A stretch of 64,000 nucleotides of DNA from positions 1,860,001 to 1,924,000 of the forward strand of contig VDMD01000002.1 in assembly GCA_007026445.1 (NCBI GenBank), given 5' to 3'. The position numbers were made by a program, and so were the translations under genes. The stretch's first letter is position 1; every line of letters starts with the position of its first letter. This document shows positions 58,901 through 64,000 of the stretch, piece by piece. A model generated the notes under the pieces. That model was not told the DNA's origin, searched no databases, and saw only the letters and a program-made list of their open reading frames with translations. This DNA is from Schizophyllum amplum. Its lineage: Eukaryota > Basidiomycota > Agaricomycetes > Agaricales > Schizophyllaceae.

Positions 58901-59633
58901 AATTCGAAAATACTCACCATGACGCGGTCCAGGTGCTCCATTCTCTGAATCAATTCCTCCTCGGATGTGAGATCCTTACCATGTTGGATCCCCACATCGC
59001 CCAGGTAGTCCTTCTGCGTAATCCACTCCGCGTCTATGCCGTCCAAACCGCGGACTTGCCACCAGCGCTCGCCACCTACGACCCGCTTGAGGTCTTCGGG
59101 GCCAAACCACTCTATGAGTGCGTCGGCGGCTTGGTTGCATGTGTGGAAGGGAATTTGGACTGGGGCGACGGCGGCCCAATATGGCGAGGGGACATGTGTG
59201 TTGGTACTGCGGCATCGCGGTGAGAACGTGATCAACGCGACCTGGGACTGGCAGACGTACAAGGCTTGAAGGGATTCAACAGTGTTCTTGGTGCCCATCT
59301 CGATGAATGCTATAGAGTCGGAGCGTTTAGAGAGAACTAGACTGAGAACTGGCAGTAATACGTGCCCTGCACGATGTGGAATGCTCTGTTACGATCATGA
59401 ACCAACTGTGCAGCAGTAACTACTTGCAACGCACTCGTCGAAGAATATATCATCCTTGGCGTCCTCCTGAGTATCGCCCTCCTTGAACTTCTTCGCCTTG
59501 CGCTTGCCATGCTTAGCGAAGGTCTTGATGACAGCTGGTGACCCTCTGGTCAGTCGCGCTCGGGCGCTTAACGCGTCGCTGGCAACGTACTGGGCGTGAT
59601 ATAAACCGCGGAAGAAAGCGTGCTGACGGGCAT
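55904..59633 (-). CDS. HSL-type alpha/beta hydrolase with charged insertion
   Basis: Lipase/esterase of the hormone-sensitive-lipase family. Oxyanion-hole motif [13 protein letters not shown], nucleophile elbow [15 protein letters not shown] (Ser), acidic residue region [15 protein letters not shown] and catalytic His in [13 protein letters not shown]. Between the Ser and the acid lies an insertion of about 110 charged residues ([20 protein letters not shown]) with a PKA-like RRDS site near 57770. After the His a further 350-residue tail is mostly disordered ([19 protein letters not shown]). At the N-terminus the first three exons are uncertain. The model starts [14 protein letters not shown] at 59633 and needs a 47-nt intron with donor GTACGT. 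Many introns; about 1,000 residues. Likely an acyl-glycerol or sterol-ester lipase, by family only. Confidence 0.82.
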
Positions 59634-59712
59634 CGCGAGATAGTAGAAAAAGAATAGAACGAGCGACTTTATTGCCGAACCTTTGGTTTGGCTTTCTATT
59701 GAAATCCTATGT

Positions 59713-59806
59713 CTGTCCCATTTCCTTTTTGAGCATTGCACAGCCACAGTAGGTGGAAAGCAGCTGGAGCCTGGAGTGAAGACGATCCTGTCCCATTTCC
59801 TTTTTG
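59713..59806. repeat. 19-bp direct repeat
   Basis: CTGTCCCATTTCCTTTTTG occurs perfectly at 59713-59731 and 59788-59806, 75 bp apart, just upstream of the hydrolase start. A run of 13 C follows at 59970-59982. Confidence 0.8.
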
Positions 59807-61320
59807 GGCGACGCTGCCACGTCAGTCTGTCGTGTCGCGTGGCACCGACATGGGACACCACGCACACATCCGTGCAACATCCGTGAGTACACCGTCTGCA
59901 GCTGCAGGTGCGCTTCCCCACCCTTGTTTGCTGCTTTGCTATGAGCTTCAGATGAGATGAGACCTTCCTCCCCCCCCCCCCCGGGTGTGGAAATTGTTTT
60001 CAGCACACAGGTCGGCAAGGAGGCCCGGACGCGGCTGACACGTCACACGACGAGATATCTTGACGGTGGCTCTCAATTTACATGTATTCCTTCGTATTTT
60101 TGGGCTGATAACTACCGTGCATCACCTACGCGGCATGCATCGCGCATGCTGAATGCTTAGGCCACTGTGCATCGTTGTAGAGCGAGACAAGACGGGAAGG
60201 GTGTATCAACGCATGTAGGCATGTTATGGTACAATGTAGAAGAAGAGGAGAGGTCCTCACAGATCTGAACCACTCGCGCTGCTTGTGTAAGAGGGGGGAA
60301 AGAAGGTCTTCACAGCTAAAGAACGCATCGCGCAGCCGCAGCTGTGCAGTCACGCTGGGTGAGCATTCGAGGCCGTCGGTGATTGTAGACAGCTGTGTTC
60401 TGAGGCAGCAGGATGGATGTCATGCAGGAAGGACGAGAGACGGATGCCGCGCTCTGAGCGCCCGTGTAGGTTTACGGCGCGCTACCGTGCATCAGAAGCC
60501 GACACGGGAGGTAGTCCGCGCGAGGGGCGGCTGAAAGCGCGGTGCGCGAGCAACTGACAATATCGCCTGATCGGTCGGCCCAGCTGTGCTTAGGGAGGTC
60601 GTCGGGCTTGGGGGAACGCCAAAGAATGGGTGATGGAGTTGTGGGCGTTCGTAGTGACATGCGGTGGCGTAGGGAGGTGCGAGAGCGCGCAAGGGCGGGG
60701 ATGAGGAAAGGGACGAGGCGGCCGTCTGCAGGCATGCGCCGTCTGCGCCCTCTGGCGGAGGGCGTCCCTCGCCCTCACCTGTTCTCTCGCGCTCGCCCGA
60801 CTTGCTGTCCCGGTCTCTCTGGCTTCCCCATCACACAGGCGGCCACCACGGAAGCCTTGGCGTGCAGCGTGCGTTGGCTGCCGCGGCTCTCGTCCCCTTG
60901 GCCGAAATTGTGCCTGCCGCGGCGGCGACCTACTCGTCCGAAAGATGAGCGCGGTCTCGCGAGTTGAAACGTCCTCGACGTACCCGTACACAGTCCGAGT
61001 TGCGAACGTAGGCGCGCGCTCTCCGCGTCTCGTTGGTGAGGTGCAACCATCGATGCAAAAAGCACTGGCATATGTCGTCAGAAGCACGTTTGCGAGCTTG
61101 ATTGCAAGGAGGGCTGAGGTTCCGCTCGTTTATGCGACTGTGGTGCAGCGTAAGGGAGGCCGAGGCGTTGAGACGATGAGGAGGTAAGGCGGTAAGGGAC
61201 CGTGTCGCGGATAAACAATTGCCATAGCGTCATAGACGCTGGAGGCAAGAGACGTGGGGGAGGTGCATGCCGTCGTCGCGGCGAGTCCGTCAATGGTTAG
61301 CTCAACGGTCCGGGTCAAGA

Positions 61321-61443
61321 GCGCTCGATCGCGCCGATCGAGGCGCTGGCGGCGAACCGGGCCGATGACGCTTCTGTAACGCGTCTGTGACGCGTTGACC
61401 TCTCTTGACCTGCTATGAACCACCATTACTTATCGTGGTTCAT
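61321..61443. repeat. Two adjacent inverted repeats
   Basis: GCGCTCGATCG (61321) faces CGATCGAGGCGC (61335-61346), a near-perfect 26-bp palindrome. ATGAACCAC (61415-61423) pairs with GTGGTTCAT (61435-61443) across an 11-nt loop. They may be regulatory or hairpin-forming; there is no gene next to them. Confidence 0.5.
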
Positions 61444-63420
61444 TATCTTGGCTCCGCGAAATGCGCCTCTTGTTCTGTATCTTTCTCTTTGGACTTCGCG
61501 CACCGCAAATAACAATATTGACATTCCCGAGGACATCCTCGAGCACAGTAAGAATAAGTAACAGCGCGAGTAAGCTGCAGGATTGCGAGCGCGCTGGTGC
61601 ACTGCAGGTACGTGCAACATGTAGCTCGCGCATTTGCCCTCATGTCTTACACTTGTACATAGGGGTCATCTTGGGTGAAGCCTGCGAACGTATGTTGCGT
61701 CCGTCGCGTCAGCACGGCCGGCCGCGCGCTCTATGCCCTCGCCAGCAATCACGTAACTCGACGCGCGTCCAGTCTGCGATACTTTTCACCAAGCCCCCAC
61801 CTCACATCTTCTCCCCAGATGTCTAGGCGCCGCAACCGAGAGCCGAGCCGCTCGAGGACTCACAACACGGGGATTTTGCGCTTTGAGATTCAGTGGGAGC
61901 ATGGATAGATACACGATGCCAGCACCCCCTACACCCACAGGTGTGTCACGCCGTATACACTCACAATGGGAGTAGCTGATGAGAGCATCGATCGCCAACC
62001 CGCGCTCTCCGCGAGTACGGAGGGCGGCGGACGCACAATCACACAACATAGCGGCAAAGCTGCTCGCGCCTCCCCTCCCGCCTCTGCATGCAGCAGCATG
62101 CTGTGCGGCGCTCAACGTAAATCGACCAGCTGCGCGCTGCAGGCCCGCAGATGCGGCACACTACTATCTTTACTGTGTACGTGATCATCCTGCAACCCGT
62201 CCGACCTGCCCTCACGCGCATAACGAGAAGGAATGCCATCGGAAGACACCCCGGCCGCCCTGCGGGAAGATTTGGCATCGAAAGGCGTGGTCATCTTAAC
62301 CTTGTATGTTCAATCTTCCTGCGCGTTGTACGCCGAGAGCAGACCATCCAAGGTCTCAATCGCATCGGGGACTGCCGTGTTGCCTTGGTTGTGCGTAGCG
62401 CGCCTAACCGTACGCTATCTCTCGCCTTCACATGATGTCCAATCGTCCGTGCGCTGACCGTACCACAGGGAAGTCATCACTGGCGCGTACGCGGATCGTC
62501 CGCAAGGGCGATAATGCCCCAACGTTATGAAAATTCTCAAAATGCCGTCAAGTGTCCACTAGCCTCCATTGTGTCGATGATGCCACTATACTCTCATCGT
62601 CACTGCCGCCAGCCGACGACCCGATGCGTATCGGTGCATTACCCTCTCGAGCTACACGACCCGGTTGAATCAGTTTTTCCTAGACTTGTACACAGTATGA
62701 TTCATGAAGCCGTACCCGGCGCTGCGTTCGTTGCAGGTGACATGACTCCGTTAAGATGTACGTTCTTGTTCTCCCTCACTTGCTGACCATCATCACAGAT
62801 GTTCTCGAACACACCCCTTCTTTAAACATTCGCTGAACACTTGTACCGTCACACTCGCTAGCTACACTGTATCACCAGTAGTCAGCAAATAAAATGTTGA
62901 ATTTCTCTGTCAGATGATCAAGTGGTGAATAAACCCGCCAATACCCTGACTGCCTAAGGAGACTACCAAGACCTCTGCATAGCCCCTTCCACCTGCTCCC
63001 TGTCTCACGTATCAAGTAATCTCTGATTTGCGGGGGGACTGTTGCTCGAGCGCTCACTAGCACTCTCTAGTGTCATCCCTTCACAGGCAAGAAAAAACTG
63101 TGCTGAATTTCGCAGGTACCACTAAATACCACTCATAAAAGGTTCGGCTCACGCCGCTTGCGGCCATTCCCCCCACTCATATAGTAATGTTCGGTGTGAA
63201 GTTGTGGTGGTCCGGGCCAAGGTGCACTGCGCCGGCTTCAGGACGGCGGAGTTGACATGCAGCATGCTGAACCGAACGGAAGCGCCCTGATGCGCATGAT
63301 GTCATCCATCGAAAGTCGGAAGCGCGTGAAATTCGACGTCGGTATTTGCCGATGTTCAACTCTTCGGCCTTCTGTGGGACAATGGACATCGTGACGAAGC
63401 CGTGTACGGTAATCTACGCA

Positions 63421-63429
63421 TATAAATAG
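63421..63429 (+). promoter_or_regulatory. TATA-like box reading antisense to the sugar transporter
   Basis: TATAAATAG on the plus strand, about 100 bp beyond the stop codon of the minus-strand transporter. No plus-strand gene follows inside the window except the complement of the transporter. Confidence 0.35.
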
Positions 63430-63529
63430 GGCTACATGATTGGCAGCTCCAAATCCTCAGCCAACTCAAAAATCATAGGAACCCAAGGTGAAACTACCAA
63501 CAACCCAACCCTCAAGCTTTCAAGCCGCG

Positions 63530-64000
63530 TCGCCCACGATCTTGATGTCGCCGTCCGCCTTGACAGCGACCTTGATCTTCTTCGCACTGTACCGCGCAGG
63601 GTATGGGGAGTCGAACACCTCGTTGAGCTCCTCCAGCGTACGTCTGCAATTTTGTCAGCGGCAAGAAATTGTCAGGGCAGTGCGAACGTACCCCCGCGTC
63701 TCCACGCAGAAGAAGAACCAAAGGGCTGATGCGCTGCAAGACGTCAGAGACAAGGCAGTCGACGCGAGAGTCTACGTACCAGAAGTTCCATGCGACAAAG
63801 ACGAAGTAGTACTTCCAACCAAGTTTTTGGAGACCGATACTGTTGGCGAAGGTGTTAATGAACCCAGCGCAGTTGGAGATGAGGATGTGCACTGTCAAGC
63901 GCGGTGAGTTTCACGAAGGCATATCCGCACGGCCAGAACTCACAGCCCATGCCCTTAGCGCGCATCTCCTGTGTCATCACCTCCGCGCAGTAAAGCGCCT
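63530..64000 (-). CDS. MFS sugar transporter, C-terminal part (runs off the right edge)
   Basis: The visible part begins ALYCAEVMTQEMRAKGMGL, the loop before helix 11 of hexose/lactose-permease-type transporters. It continues ISNCAGFINTFANSIGLQKL, YYFVFVAWNFCASALWFFF and the family signature CVETRGRTLEELNEVFDSPY. It ends with a charged cytosolic tail, KADGDIKIVGDAA. Three introns (donors at T|GTGAGT, TG|GTACGT and GG|GTACGT) keep frame. The rest of the gene, including ten or so helices, lies beyond base 64000. The substrate cannot be read from this portion. Confidence 0.9.

Larger units (their letters stand above)
59634..63529. other. Gene-poor region
   Basis: About 3.9 kb with no coding region I can support on either strand. 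Open frames are short, of skewed composition and show no family motifs. The left part is AT-richer and repeat-bearing, 60.3-61.4 kb is GC-rich, and 62.5-63.4 kb is plain. A 121-codon plus frame at 61461-61826 starts MRLLFCIFLFGLRA, which resembles a signal peptide, but nothing else supports it. Confidence 0.55.

Noticed and set aside
60590..61087. 165-codon minus-strand Arg/Pro-rich open frame
   Set aside because: GC-rich composition without motifs or splice support; probably chance.
1..64000. CRISPR arrays, bacterial operons, phage or defence genes
   Set aside because: None seen. All recognised genes are eukaryotic and intron-bearing.
1..64000. Mating-type loci (homeodomain pairs, STE3 receptors, CaaX pheromones)
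   Set aside because: No homeodomain or seven-helix receptor frame and no convincing short CaaX precursor was found, although very small pheromone genes could be missed by eye.

Overview
The window is nuclear DNA of a filamentous basidiomycete, most likely an Agaricomycete (polypore-like). Genes are dense and rich in introns of about 45-65 nt. Many genes share short divergent promoters. The gene set is typical of these fungi: a division-1 chitin synthase, an Spo12-family regulator, F-box proteins of a basidiomycete type and two alpha-tubulins. The species cannot be named from sequence alone. Gene models were spliced by eye from GT-AG signals and frame continuity. For SPO12, the RING gene, COQ10, the PH-like gene, CNBP, DYS1, LSM3 and U1-C the exon lengths sum to whole codons.

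Layout. 0-6 kb: a small nested inverted-repeat element at the left edge, an Hsp31/DJ-1 gene, and two tandem F-box paralogues separated by a TTAGG-rich minisatellite. 6-15.4 kb: Spo12, a tRNA-Lys with an intron, a RING protein, a chitin synthase, a GST-fold protein and COQ10. 15.6-18.7 kb: a large disordered protein with a PH-like N-terminus. 18.7-21.4 kb: a gene-poor stretch with a retroposed insert (poly-A tract plus 14-bp target-site duplication) and a likely gene relic. 21.4-48.8 kb: housekeeping genes (CNBP/Gis2, second tRNA-Lys, GlnRS, Sec7 ARF-GEF, deoxyhypusine synthase, an allantoate-type MFS permease, 14-3-3, aromatic aminotransferase, Grr1-like F-box/LRR, an orphan, Lsm3, U1-C, Vtc1, Swc4/DMAP1). 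49-59.6 kb: an AAA ATPase, tandem alpha-tubulins and an HSL-type alpha/beta hydrolase with a charged insertion. 59.6-63.5 kb is gene-poor. The right edge holds the 3' end of an MFS sugar transporter.

Functional themes are translation (GlnRS, tRNA-Lys x2, deoxyhypusine synthase), splicing (Lsm3 and U1-C head to head), ubiquitin ligases (Grr1, RING, two F-box proteins), cell wall and secretion (chitin synthase, Sec7), chromatin (Swc4) and cytoskeleton (alpha-tubulins). No defence island, CRISPR array, mating-type locus or secondary-metabolite cluster was seen. The most unusual items are the retroposed insert, the left-edge hairpin element, the HSL-like lipase with an insertion carrying an RRxS site, and the U1-C/Lsm3 shared promoter.
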